From the NCBI RefSeq assembly GCF_964204645.1, contig NC_134025.1:31962001-32026000 (forward strand): DNA of 64,000 nt, written 5' to 3'. The notes beneath the pieces are model-generated. The model searched no databases and had not been told where the DNA came from. It worked only from the letters and a program-made list of their open reading frames with translations. Position numbers and translations under genes: made by a program. Of the stretch, positions 35,781 to 48,991 are shown piece by piece (positions within the stretch are counted from its first letter, which is position 1; each line of letters begins with the position of its first letter). Source of the DNA: Tubulanus polymorphus (taxonomy: Eukaryota > Nemertea > Palaeonemertea > Tubulaniformes > Tubulanidae).

Positions 35781-38700
35781 AAATAGATAGGTGGAAAGAT
35801 TAAGAATTTTCTGGCTATTTATGCTCCTGAAGATGATGGACTCGATCTGAAATGATAGGTTAAGGTAAACTGAACTGATTTCGAGTAGATGGACTTAAAG
35901 ATACAGATTTTTCTTGCAAAATAGGGTCCTAAAGATGATGAGTTCTATCTTAATTGATGGGTTAGGGTGTACTGAACTGATTTCAAATAGATAGGTTGAA
36001 AGATTAAGAATTTTCTGGCTATTTATGCTCCTGAAGATGATGGACTCGATCTGAAATGATAGGTTAAGGTAAACTGAACTGATTTCGAGCAGATGGACTG
36101 AAAGATACAGATTTTTCTTGCAAAATAGGGTCCTAAAGATGATGAATTCTATCTTAATTGATGGGTTAGGGTGAACTGAACTGATTTCAAATAGATAGGT
36201 GGAAAGAATCAGAATTTTCTGGCTGCCTTTGGTTCTGAAGATGATGGACTCAATCTGAAAAGATGGGCTAAGGCGTATTGAACTGATTTCAAATAGATAG
36301 GTGTAAAGATTAAGAATTTTCTGGCTATTTATGCTCCTGAAGATGAAGGACTCGATCTGAAATGATAGGTTAAGGTAAACTGAACTGATTTCGAGTAGAT
36401 GGACTGAAAGATACAGATTTTTCTTGCAAAATAGGGTCCTAAAGATGATGAATTCTATCTTAATTGATGGGTTAGGGTGAACTGAACTGATTTCAAATAG
36501 ATAGGTTGAAAGAATCAGAATTTTATGGCTGCTTTTGGTTCTGAAGATGATGGATTCAATCTGAAAAGATGGGCTAAGGCGTATTGAACTGATTTCAAAT
36601 AGATAGGTGGAAAGATTAAGAATTTTCTGGCTATTTATGCTCCTGAAGATGATGGACTCGATCTGAAATGATAGGTTAAGGTAAACTGAATTGATTTCGA
36701 GTAGATGGACTGAAAGATACAGATTTTTCTTGCAAAATAGGGTCCTAAAGATGATGAATTCTATCTTAATTGATGGGTTAGGGTGTACTGAACTGATTTC
36801 AAATAGATAGGTTGAAAGAATCAGAATTTTCTGGCTGCTTTTGGTTCTGAAGATGATGGATTCAATCTGAAAAGATGTGTTAAGGCGTATTGAACTGATT
36901 TAAAATAGATAGGTGGAACGATTATGAATTTTCTGGCTATTTATGCTCCTGAAGATGATGGACTCGATCTGAAATGATAGGTTAAGGTAAACTGAACTGA
37001 TTTCGAGTAGATGGACTGAAAGATACAGATTTTTCTTGCAAAATAGGGTCCTAAAGATGATGAATTCTATCTTAATTGATGGGTTAGGGTGAACTGAACT
37101 GATTTCAAATAGATAGGTTAAAAGAATCAGAATTTTCTGGCTGCTTTTGGTTCTGAAGATGATGGATTCAATCTGAAAAGATGGGCTAAGGCGTATTGAA
37201 CTGATTTCAAATAGATAGGTGGAAAGATTAAGAATTTTCTGGCTATTTATGCTCCTGAAGATGATGGACTCAATCTGAAATGATAGGTTAAGGTAAACTG
37301 AACTGATTTCGAGTAGATGGACTGAAAGATACAGATTTTTCTTGCAAAATAGGGTCCTAAAGATGATGAATTCTATCTTAATTGATGGGTTAGGGTGTAC
37401 TGAACTGATTTCAAATAGATAGGTTGAAAGAATCAGAATTTTCTGGCTGCTTTTGGTTCTGAAGATGATGGATTCAATCTGAAAAGATGTGTTAAGGCGT
37501 ATTGAACTGATTTCAAATAGATAGGTGCAAAGATTAAGAATTTTCTAGCTATTGATGCTCCTGAAGATGATTGACTCGATCTGAAATGATAGGTTAGGTA
37601 GACTGAACTGATTTCGAGTAGATGGACTGAAAGATACAGATTTTTCTTGCAAAATAGGGTCCTAAAGATGATGAGTTCTATCTTAATTGATGGGTTAGGG
37701 TGTACTGAACTGATTTCAAATAGATAGGTTGAAAGAATCAGAATTTTCTTGCTGCTTTTGGTTCTGAAGATGATGGATTTAATCTGAAAAGATGGGCTAA
37801 GGCGTATTGAACTGATTTCAAATAGATAGGTGGAAAGATTAAGAGTTTTCTGGCTATTTATGCTCCTGAAGATGATGGACTCGATCTGAAATGATAGGTT
37901 AAGGTAAACTGAACTGATTTCGAGTAGATGGACTGAAAGATACAAATTTTTCTTGCAAAATAGGGTCCTAAAGATGATGAATTCTATCTTAACTGATGGG
38001 TTAGGTTGAACTGAACTGATTTCAAATAGATAGGTAAAAAGAATCAGAATTTTCTGGCTGCTTTTGGTTCTGAAGATGATGGATTCAATCTGAAAAGATG
38101 TGTTAAGGCGTATTGAACTGATTTAAAATAGATAGGTGGAAAGATTAAGAATTTTCTGGCTATATGCTCCTGAAGATGATGGACTCGATCTGAAATGATA
38201 GGTTAAGGTAAACTGAACTGATTTCGAGTAGATGGACTGAAAGATACAGATTTTTCTTGCAAAATAGGGTCCTAAAGATGATGAGTTCTATCTTAATTGA
38301 TGGGTTAGGGTGTACTGAACTGATTTCAAATAGATAGGTGGAAAGATTAAGAATTTTCTGGCTATTTATGCTCCTGAAGATGATGGACTCGATCTGAAAT
38401 GATAGGTTAAGGTAAACTGAACTGATTTCGAGCAGATGGATTGAAAGATACAGATTTTTCTTGCAAAATAGGGTCCTAAAGATGATGAATTCTATCTTAA
38501 TTGATGGGTTAGGGTGTACTGAACTGATTTCAAATAGATAGGTTGAAAGAATCAGATTTTTCTGGCTGCCTTTGGTTCTCAAGATGATGGACTCAATCTG
38601 AAAAGATGGGCTAAGGCGTATTGAACTGATTTCAAATAGATAGGTGGAAAGATTAAGAATTTTCTGGCTATTTATGCTCCTGAAGATGATGGACTCGATC

Positions 38701-38939
38701 TGAAATGATAGGTTAAGGTAAACTGAACTGATTTCGAGTAGATGGACTGAAAGATACAGATTTTTCTTGCAAAATAGGGTCCTAAAGATGATGAATTCTA
38801 TCTTAATTGATGGGTTAGGGTGAACTGAACTGATTTCAAATAGATAGGTGGATAGAATCAGAATTTTCTGGCTGCCTTTGGTTCTGAAGATGATGGACTC
38901 AATCTGAAAAGATGGGCTAAGGCGAATTGAACTGATTTC
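35781..38939 (+). repeat. 3,159-bp unit, copy 1 (31 monomers minus 3 bp)
   Basis: The stretch 35781-39054 matches 38940-42213, about 3,274 bp at an offset of 3,159. Markers aligning exactly are ttttatggctg (36521 and 39680), the 101-bp monomer (37592 and 40751), ctatatgctcc (38160 and 41319) and gatttaatctg. I noticed one substitution, 38313 t against 41472 a. Edges are set by 35780 (a against c) and 39055 (t against g). Confidence 0.9.
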
Positions 38940-41900
38940 AAATAGATAGGTGGAAAGATTAAGAATTTTCTGGCTATTTATGCTCCTGAAGATGATGGAC
39001 TCGATCTGAAATGATAGGTTAAGGTAAACTGAACTGATTTCGAGTAGATGGACTTAAAGATACAGATTTTTCTTGCAAAATAGGGTCCTAAAGATGATGA
39101 GTTCTATCTTAATTGATGGGTTAGGGTGTACTGAACTGATTTCAAATAGATAGGTTGAAAGATTAAGAATTTTCTGGCTATTTATGCTCCTGAAGATGAT
39201 GGACTCGATCTGAAATGATAGGTTAAGGTAAACTGAACTGATTTCGAGCAGATGGACTGAAAGATACAGATTTTTCTTGCAAAATAGGGTCCTAAAGATG
39301 ATGAATTCTATCTTAATTGATGGGTTAGGGTGAACTGAACTGATTTCAAATAGATAGGTGGAAAGAATCAGAATTTTCTGGCTGCCTTTGGTTCTGAAGA
39401 TGATGGACTCAATCTGAAAAGATGGGCTAAGGCGTATTGAACTGATTTCAAATAGATAGGTGTAAAGATTAAGAATTTTCTGGCTATTTATGCTCCTGAA
39501 GATGAAGGACTCGATCTGAAATGATAGGTTAAGGTAAACTGAACTGATTTCGAGTAGATGGACTGAAAGATACAGATTTTTCTTGCAAAATAGGGTCCTA
39601 AAGATGATGAATTCTATCTTAATTGATGGGTTAGGGTGAACTGAACTGATTTCAAATAGATAGGTTGAAAGAATCAGAATTTTATGGCTGCTTTTGGTTC
39701 TGAAGATGATGGATTCAATCTGAAAAGATGGGCTAAGGCGTATTGAACTGATTTCAAATAGATAGGTGGAAAGATTAAGAATTTTCTGGCTATTTATGCT
39801 CCTGAAGATGATGGACTCGATCTGAAATGATAGGTTAAGGTAAACTGAATTGATTTCGAGTAGATGGACTGAAAGATACAGATTTTTCTTGCAAAATAGG
39901 GTCCTAAAGATGATGAATTCTATCTTAATTGATGGGTTAGGGTGTACTGAACTGATTTCAAATAGATAGGTTGAAAGAATCAGAATTTTCTGGCTGCTTT
40001 TGGTTCTGAAGATGATGGATTCAATCTGAAAAGATGTGTTAAGGCGTATTGAACTGATTTAAAATAGATAGGTGGAACGATTATGAATTTTCTGGCTATT
40101 TATGCTCCTGAAGATGATGGACTCGATCTGAAATGATAGGTTAAGGTAAACTGAACTGATTTCGAGTAGATGGACTGAAAGATACAGATTTTTCTTGCAA
40201 AATAGGGTCCTAAAGATGATGAATTCTATCTTAATTGATGGGTTAGGGTGAACTGAACTGATTTCAAATAGATAGGTTAAAAGAATCAGAATTTTCTGGC
40301 TGCTTTTGGTTCTGAAGATGATGGATTCAATCTGAAAAGATGGGCTAAGGCGTATTGAACTGATTTCAAATAGATAGGTGGAAAGATTAAGAATTTTCTG
40401 GCTATTTATGCTCCTGAAGATGATGGACTCAATCTGAAATGATAGGTTAAGGTAAACTGAACTGATTTCGAGTAGATGGACTGAAAGATACAGATTTTTC
40501 TTGCAAAATAGGGTCCTAAAGATGATGAATTCTATCTTAATTGATGGGTTAGGGTGTACTGAACTGATTTCAAATAGATAGGTTGAAAGAATCAGAATTT
40601 TCTGGCTGCTTTTGGTTCTGAAGATGATGGATTCAATCTGAAAAGATGTGTTAAGGCGTATTGAACTGATTTCAAATAGATAGGTGCAAAGATTAAGAAT
40701 TTTCTAGCTATTGATGCTCCTGAAGATGATTGACTCGATCTGAAATGATAGGTTAGGTAGACTGAACTGATTTCGAGTAGATGGACTGAAAGATACAGAT
40801 TTTTCTTGCAAAATAGGGTCCTAAAGATGATGAGTTCTATCTTAATTGATGGGTTAGGGTGTACTGAACTGATTTCAAATAGATAGGTTGAAAGAATCAG
40901 AATTTTCTTGCTGCTTTTGGTTCTGAAGATGATGGATTTAATCTGAAAAGATGGGCTAAGGCGTATTGAACTGATTTCAAATAGATAGGTGGAAAGATTA
41001 AGAGTTTTCTGGCTATTTATGCTCCTGAAGATGATGGACTCGATCTGAAATGATAGGTTAAGGTAAACTGAACTGATTTCGAGTAGATGGACTGAAAGAT
41101 ACAAATTTTTCTTGCAAAATAGGGTCCTAAAGATGATGAATTCTATCTTAACTGATGGGTTAGGTTGAACTGAACTGATTTCAAATAGATAGGTAAAAAG
41201 AATCAGAATTTTCTGGCTGCTTTTGGTTCTGAAGATGATGGATTCAATCTGAAAAGATGTGTTAAGGCGTATTGAACTGATTTAAAATAGATAGGTGGAA
41301 AGATTAAGAATTTTCTGGCTATATGCTCCTGAAGATGATGGACTCGATCTGAAATGATAGGTTAAGGTAAACTGAACTGATTTCGAGTAGATGGACTGAA
41401 AGATACAGATTTTTCTTGCAAAATAGGGTCCTAAAGATGATGAGTTCTATCTTAATTGATGGGTTAGGGTGAACTGAACTGATTTCAAATAGATAGGTGG
41501 AAAGATTAAGAATTTTCTGGCTATTTATGCTCCTGAAGATGATGGACTCGATCTGAAATGATAGGTTAAGGTAAACTGAACTGATTTCGAGCAGATGGAT
41601 TGAAAGATACAGATTTTTCTTGCAAAATAGGGTCCTAAAGATGATGAATTCTATCTTAATTGATGGGTTAGGGTGTACTGAACTGATTTCAAATAGATAG
41701 GTTGAAAGAATCAGATTTTTCTGGCTGCCTTTGGTTCTCAAGATGATGGACTCAATCTGAAAAGATGGGCTAAGGCGTATTGAACTGATTTCAAATAGAT
41801 AGGTGGAAAGATTAAGAATTTTCTGGCTATTTATGCTCCTGAAGATGATGGACTCGATCTGAAATGATAGGTTAAGGTAAACTGAACTGATTTCGAGTAG

Positions 41901-42098
41901 ATGGACTGAAAGATACAGATTTTTCTTGCAAAATAGGGTCCTAAAGATGATGAATTCTATCTTAATTGATGGGTTAGGGTGAACTGAACTGATTTCAAAT
42001 AGATAGGTGGATAGAATCAGAATTTTCTGGCTGCCTTTGGTTCTGAAGATGATGGACTCAATCTGAAAAGATGGGCTAAGGCGAATTGAACTGATTTC
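38940..42098 (+). repeat. 3,159-bp unit, copy 2
   Basis: This tandem partner of 35781-38939 is also part of a 4,689-bp repetition with the sequence further right. The shorter period equals 4,689 minus 1,530 bp (15 monomers, or five trimers), so it could be the same unit with five trimers lost, or the ancestral short form. Confidence 0.88.
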
Positions 42099-43256
42099 AA
42101 ATAGATAGGTGGAAAGATTAAGAATTTTCTGGCTATTTATGCTCCTGAAGATGATGGACTCGATCTGAAATGATAGGTTAAGGTAAACTGAACTGATTTC
42201 GAGTAGATGGACTGAAAGATACAGATTTTTCTTGCAAAATAGGGTCCTAAAGATGATGAATTCTATCTTAATTGATGGGTTAGGGTGTACTGAACTGATT
42301 TCAAATAGATAGGTTGAAAGAATCAGAATTTTCTGGCTGCTTTTGGTTCTGAAGATGATGGATTCAATCTGAAAAGATGCGTTAAGGCGTATTGAACTGA
42401 TTTCAAATAGATAGGTGGAAAGATTAAGAATTTTCTGGCTATTTATGCTCCTGAAGATGATGGACTCGATCTGAAATGATAGGTTAAGGTAAACTGAACT
42501 GATTTCGAGTAGATGGACTTAAAGATGCAGATTTTTCTTGCAAAATAGGGTCCTAAAGATGATGAGTTCTATCTTAATTGATGGGTTAGGGTGTACTGAA
42601 CTGATTTCAAATAGATAGGTTGAAAGATTAAGAATTTTCTGGCTATTTATGCTCCTGAAGATGATGGACTCGATCTGAAATGATAGGTTAAGGTAAACTG
42701 AACTGATTTCGAGCAGATGGACTGAAAGATACAGATTTTTCTTGCAAAATAGGGTCCTAAAGATGATGAATTCTATCTTAATTGATGGGTTAGGGTGAAC
42801 TGAACTGATTTCAAATAGATAGGTGGAAAGAATCAGAATTTTCTGGCTGCCTTTGGTTCTAAAGATGATGGACTCAATCTGAAAAGATGGGCTAAGGCGT
42901 ATTGAACTGATTTCAAATAGATAGGTGTAAAGATTAAGAATTTTCTGGCTATTTATGCTCCTGAAGATGAAGGACTCGATCTGAAATGATAGGTTAAGGT
43001 AAACTGAACTGATTTCGAGTAGATGGACTGAAAGATACAGATTTTGCTTGCAAAATAGGGTCCTAAAGATGATGAATTCTATCTTAATTGATGGGTTAGG
43101 GTGAACTGAACTGATTTCAAATAGATAGGTTGAAAGAATCAGAATTTTCTGGCTGCTTTTGGTTCTGAAGATGATGGATTCAATCTGAAAAGATGTGTTA
43201 AGGCGTATTGAACTGATTTCAAATAGATAGGTGGAAAGAATCAGAATTTTCTGGCT
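39157..43256 (+). repeat. 4.1-kb block duplicated at +4,689 bp, copy 1
   Basis: The block matches 43846-47945. Aligned markers are ttttatggctg (39680 and 44369), the 101-bp monomer (40751 and 45440), ctatatgctcc (41319 and 46008) and the private aaagatgcag (42521 and 47210, with a third copy at 51899). Differences seen are 41472 a against 46161 t, a gatacagttttttc form near 46,096, and ttctaaagatg near 42,861. The match ends at 43257, inside a hybrid monomer. This is the longest near-identical pair I found in the window. Confidence 0.9.
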
Positions 43257-43311
43257 ATTTATGCTCCTGAAGATGATAAACTCGATCTGAAATGATAGGT
43301 TAAGGTAAACT
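43210..43311 (+). repeat. Hybrid C/A monomer at a recombination junction
   Basis: This monomer starts as C (ggtggaaagaatcag) and finishes as A (ctatttatgctcc, gatgataaactcg, ggttaaggtaaact). The switch lies within the gaattttctggct shared by both types. In the copies 4,689 bp downstream the same place holds a full C (47899-48000) followed by a full A (48001-48102). This copy is therefore 102 bp shorter, just what unequal crossing-over or single-strand annealing between neighbouring C and A would leave. Confidence 0.9.
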
Positions 43312-43845
43312 GAATTGATTTCGAGTAGATGGACTGAAAGATACAGAATTTTCTTGCAAAATAGGGTCCTAAAGATGATGAATTCTATCTTAATTGATGG
43401 GTTAGGGTGTACTGAACTGATTTCAAATAGATAGGTTGAAAGAATCAGAATTTTCTGGCTGCTTTTGGTTCTGAAGATGATGGATTCAATCTGAAAAGAT
43501 GGGCTAAGGCGAATTGAACTGATTTCAAATAGATAGGTGGAAAGATTAAGAATTTTCTGGCTATTTATGCTCCTGAAGATGATGGACTCGATCTGAAATG
43601 ATAGGTTAAGGTAAACTGAACTGATTTCGAGTAGATGGACTGAAAGATACAGATTTTTCTTGCAAAATAGGGTCCTAAAGATGATGAATTCTATCTTAAT
43701 TGATGGGTTAGGGTGTACTGAACTGATTTCAAATAGATAGGTTGAAAGAATCAGAATTTTCTGGCTGCTTTTGGTTCTGAAGATGATGGATTCAATCTGA
43801 AAAGATGTGTTAAGGCGTATTGAACTGATTTAAAATAGATAGGTG

Positions 43846-46800
43846 GAAAGATTAAGAATTTTCTGGCTATTTATGCTCCTGAAGATGATGGACTCGATCT
43901 GAAATGATAGGTTAAGGTAAACTGAACTGATTTCGAGCAGATGGACTGAAAGATACAGATTTTTCTTGCAAAATAGGGTCCTAAAGATGATGAATTCTAT
44001 CTTAATTGATGGGTTAGGGTGAACTGAACTGATTTCAAATAGATAGGTGGAAAGAATCAGAATTTTCTGGCTGCCTTTGGTTCTGAAGATGATGGACTCA
44101 ATCTGAAAAGATGGGCTAAGGCGTATTGAACTGATTTCAAATAGATAGGTGTAAAGATTAAGAATTTTCTGGCTATTTATGCTCCTGAAGATGAAGGACT
44201 CGATCTGAAATGATAGGTTAAGGTAAACTGAACTGATTTCGAGTAGATGGACTGAAAGATACAGATTTTTCTTGCAAAATAGGGTCCTAAAGATGATGAA
44301 TTCTATCTTAATTGATGGGTTAGGGTGAACTGAACTGATTTCAAATAGATAGGTTGAAAGAATCAGAATTTTATGGCTGCTTTTGGTTCTGAAGATGATG
44401 GATTCAATCTGAAAAGATGGGCTAAGGCGTATTGAACTGATTTCAAATAGATAGGTGGAAAGATTAAGAATTTTCTGGCTATTTATGCTCCTGAAGATGA
44501 TGGACTCGATCTGAAATGATAGGTTAAGGTAAACTGAATTGATTTCGAGTAGATGGACTGAAAGATACAGATTTTTCTTGCAAAATAGGGTCCTAAAGAT
44601 GATGAATTCTATCTTAATTGATGGGTTAGGGTGTACTGAACTGATTTCAAATAGATAGGTTGAAAGAATCAGAATTTTCTGGCTGCTTTTGGTTCTGAAG
44701 ATGATGGATTCAATCTGAAAAGATGTGTTAAGGCGTATTGAACTGATTTAAAATAGATAGGTGGAACGATTATGAATTTTCTGGCTATTTATGCTCCTGA
44801 AGATGATGGACTCGATCTGAAATGATAGGTTAAGGTAAACTGAACTGATTTCGAGTAGATGGACTGAAAGATACAGATTTTTCTTGCAAAATAGGGTCCT
44901 AAAGATGATGAATTCTATCTTAATTGATGGGTTAGGGTGAACTGAACTGATTTCAAATAGATAGGTTAAAAGAATCAGAATTTTCTGGCTGCTTTTGGTT
45001 CTGAAGATGATGGATTCAATCTGAAAAGATGGGCTAAGGCGTATTGAACTGATTTCAAATAGATAGGTGGAAAGATTAAGAATTTTCTGGCTATTTATGC
45101 TCCTGAAGATGATGGACTCAATCTGAAATGATAGGTTAAGGTAAACTGAACTGATTTCGAGTAGATGGACTGAAAGATACAGATTTTTCTTGCAAAATAG
45201 GGTCCTAAAGATGATGAATTCTATCTTAATTGATGGGTTAGGGTGTACTGAACTGATTTCAAATAGATAGGTTGAAAGAATCAGAATTTTCTGGCTGCTT
45301 TTGGTTCTGAAGATGATGGATTCAATCTGAAAAGATGTGTTAAGGCGTATTGAACTGATTTCAAATAGATAGGTGCAAAGATTAAGAATTTTCTAGCTAT
45401 TGATGCTCCTGAAGATGATTGACTCGATCTGAAATGATAGGTTAGGTAGACTGAACTGATTTCGAGTAGATGGACTGAAAGATACAGATTTTTCTTGCAA
45501 AATAGGGTCCTAAAGATGATGAGTTCTATCTTAATTGATGGGTTAGGGTGTACTGAACTGATTTCAAATAGATAGGTTGAAAGAATCAGAATTTTCTTGC
45601 TGCTTTTGGTTCTGAAGATGATGGATTTAATCTGAAAAGATGGGCTAAGGCGTATTGAACTGATTTCAAATAGATAGGTGGAAAGATTAAGAGTTTTCTG
45701 GCTATTTATGCTCCTGAAGATGATGGACTCGATCTGAAATGATAGGTTAAGGTAAACTGAACTGATTTCGAGTAGATGGACTGAAAGATACAAATTTTTC
45801 TTGCAAAATAGGGTCCTAAAGATGATGAATTCTATCTTAACTGATGGGTTAGGTTGAACTGAACTGATTTCAAATAGATAGGTAAAAAGAATCAGAATTT
45901 TCTGGCTGCTTTTGGTTCTGAAGATGATGGATTCAATCTGAAAAGATGTGTTAAGGCGTATTGAACTGATTTAAAATAGATAGGTGGAAAGATTAAGAAT
46001 TTTCTGGCTATATGCTCCTGAAGATGATGGACTCGATCTGAAATGATAGGTTAAGGTAAACTGAACTGATTTCGAGTAGATGGACTGAAAGATACAGTTT
46101 TTTCTTGCAAAATAGGGTCCTAAAGATGATGAGTTCTATCTTAATTGATGGGTTAGGGTGTACTGAACTGATTTCAAATAGATAGGTGGAAAGATTAAGA
46201 ATTTTCTGGCTATTTATGCTCCTGAAGATGATGGACTCGATCTGAAATGATAGGTTAAGGTAAACTGAACTGATTTCGAGCAGATGGATTGAAAGATACA
46301 GATTTTTCTTGCAAAATAGGGTCCTAAAGATGATGAATTCTATCTTAATTGATGGGTTAGGGTGTACTGAACTGATTTCAAATAGATAGGTTGAAAGAAT
46401 CAGATTTTTCTGGCTGCCTTTGGTTCTCAAGATGATGGACTCAATCTGAAAAGATGGGCTAAGGCGTATTGAACTGATTTCAAATAGATAGGTGGAAAGA
46501 TTAAGAATTTTCTGGCTATTTATGCTCCTGAAGATGATGGACTCGATCTGAAATGATAGGTTAAGGTAAACTGAACTGATTTCGAGTAGATGGACTGAAA
46601 GATACAGATTTTTCTTGCAAAATAGGGTCCTAAAGATGATGAATTCTATCTTAATTGATGGGTTAGGGTGAACTGAACTGATTTCAAATAGATAGGTGGA
46701 TAGAATCAGAATTTTCTGGCTGCCTTTGGTTCTGAAGATGATGGACTCAATCTGAAAAGATGGGCTAAGGCGAATTGAACTGATTTCAAATAGATAGGTG

Positions 46801-47945
46801 GAAAGATTAAGAATTTTCTGGCTATTTATGCTCCTGAAGATGATGGACTCGATCTGAAATGATAGGTTAAGGTAAACTGAACTGATTTCGAGTAGATGGA
46901 CTGAAAGATACAGATTTTTCTTGCAAAATAGGGTCCTAAAGATGATGAATTCTATCTTAATTGATGGGTTAGGGTGTACTGAACTGATTTCAAATAGATA
47001 GGTTGAAAGAATCAGAATTTTCTGGCTGCTTTTGGTTCTGAAGATGATGGATTCAATCTGAAAAGATGCGTTAAGGCGTATTGAACTGATTTCAAATAGA
47101 TAGGTGGAAAGATTAAGAATTTTCTGGCTATTTATGCTCCTGAAGATGATGGACTCGATCTGAAATGATAGGTTAAGGTAAACTGAACTGATTTCGAGTA
47201 GATGGACTTAAAGATGCAGATTTTTCTTGCAAAATAGGGTCCTAAAGATGATGAGTTCTATCTTAATTGATGGGTTAGGGTGTACTGAACTGATTTCAAA
47301 TAGATAGGTTGAAAGATTAAGAATTTTCTGGCTATTTATGCTCCTGAAGATGATGGACTCGATCTGAAATGATAGGTTAAGGTAAACTGAACTGATTTCG
47401 AGCAGATGGACTGAAAGATACAGATTTTTCTTGCAAAATAGGGTCCTAAAGATGATGAATTCTATCTTAATTGATGGGTTAGGGTGAACTGAACTGATTT
47501 CAAATAGATAGGTGGAAAGAATCAGAATTTTCTGGCTGCCTTTGGTTCTGAAGATGATGGACTCAATCTGAAAAGATGGGCTAAGGCGTATTGAACTGAT
47601 TTCAAATAGATAGGTGTAAAGATTAAGAATTTTCTGGCTATTTATGCTCCTGAAGATGAAGGACTCGATCTGAAATGATAGGTTAAGGTAAACTGAACTG
47701 ATTTCGAGTAGATGGACTGAAAGATACAGATTTTGCTTGCAAAATAGGGTCCTAAAGATGATGAATTCTATCTTAATTGATGGGTTAGGGTGAACTGAAC
47801 TGATTTCAAATAGATAGGTTGAAAGAATCAGAATTTTCTGGCTGCTTTTGGTTCTGAAGATGATGGATTCAATCTGAAAAGATGTGTTAAGGCGTATTGA
47901 ACTGATTTCAAATAGATAGGTGGAAAGAATCAGAATTTTCTGGCT
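43846..47945 (+). repeat. 4.1-kb block duplicated at +4,689 bp, copy 2
   Basis: This is the downstream partner of 39157-43256. Its right part (46,013 onward) is repeated again 4,689 bp further on, so the period occurs at least three times (aaagatgcag at 42521, 47210 and 51899). Confidence 0.9.
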
Positions 47946-48991
47946 GCTTTTGGTTCTGAAGATGATGGATTCAATCTGAAATGATGTGTTAAGGCGTATT
48001 GAACTGATTTCAAATAGATAGGTGGAAAGATTAAGAATTTTCTGGCTATTTATGCTCCTGAAGATGATAAACTCGATCTGAAATGATAGGTTAAGGTAAA
48101 CTGAATTGATTTCGAGTAGATGGACTGAAAGATACAGATTTTTCTTGCAAAATAGGGTCCTAAAGATGATGAATTCTATCTTAATTGATGGGTTAGGGTG
48201 TACTGAACTGATTTCAAATAGATAGGTTGAAAGAATCAGAATTTTCTGGCTGCTTTTGGTTCTGAAGATGATGGATTCAATCTGAAAAGATGTGTTAAGG
48301 CGTATTGAACTGATTTCAAATAGATAGGTGGAAAGATTAAGAATTTTCTGGCTATTTATGCTCCTGAAGATGATGGACTCGATCTGAAATGATAGGTTAA
48401 GGTAAACTGAACTGATTTCGAGCAGATGGACTGAAAGATACAGATTTTTCTTGCAAAATAGGGTCCTAAAGATGATGAATTCTATCTTAATTGATGGGTT
48501 AGGGTGTACTGAACTGATTTCAAATAGATAGGTTGAAAGAATCAAAATTTTCTGGCTGCCTTTGGTTCTCAAGATGATGGACTCAATCTGAAAAGATGGG
48601 CTAAGGCGTATTGAACTGATTTCAAATAGATAGGTGGAAAGATTAAGAATTTTCTGGCTATTTATGCTCCTGAAGATGATGGACTCGATCTGAAATGATA
48701 GGTTAAGGTAAACTGAACTGATTTCGAGTAGATGGACTGAAAGATACAGATTTTTCTTGCAAAATAGGGTCCTAAAGATGATGAATTCTATCTTAATTGA
48801 TGGGTTAGGGTGAACTGAACTGATTTCAAATAGATAGGTGGATAGAATCAGAATTTTCTGGCTGCCTTTGGTTCTGAAGATGATGGACTCAATCTGAAAA
48901 GATGGGCTAAGGCGAATTGAACTGATTTCAAATAGATAGGTGGAAAGATTAAGAATTTTCTGGCTATTTATGCTCCTGAAGATGATGGACT
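46013..48991 (+). repeat. 3-kb block repeated at +4,689 bp (partner 50,702-53,680)
   Basis: Aligned markers are aaagatgcag (47210 and 51899), the C-C pair (47797 and 52486) and gaatcaaaattttctgg (48541 and 53230). The left 250 bp has scattered differences (aagacgatgg, gattctgaatag and gatggcttagg in the right copy). The match stops near 48,990 because the right copy has an extra 306-bp B-C-A trimer before ctcaatctgaaatg. Confidence 0.85.
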
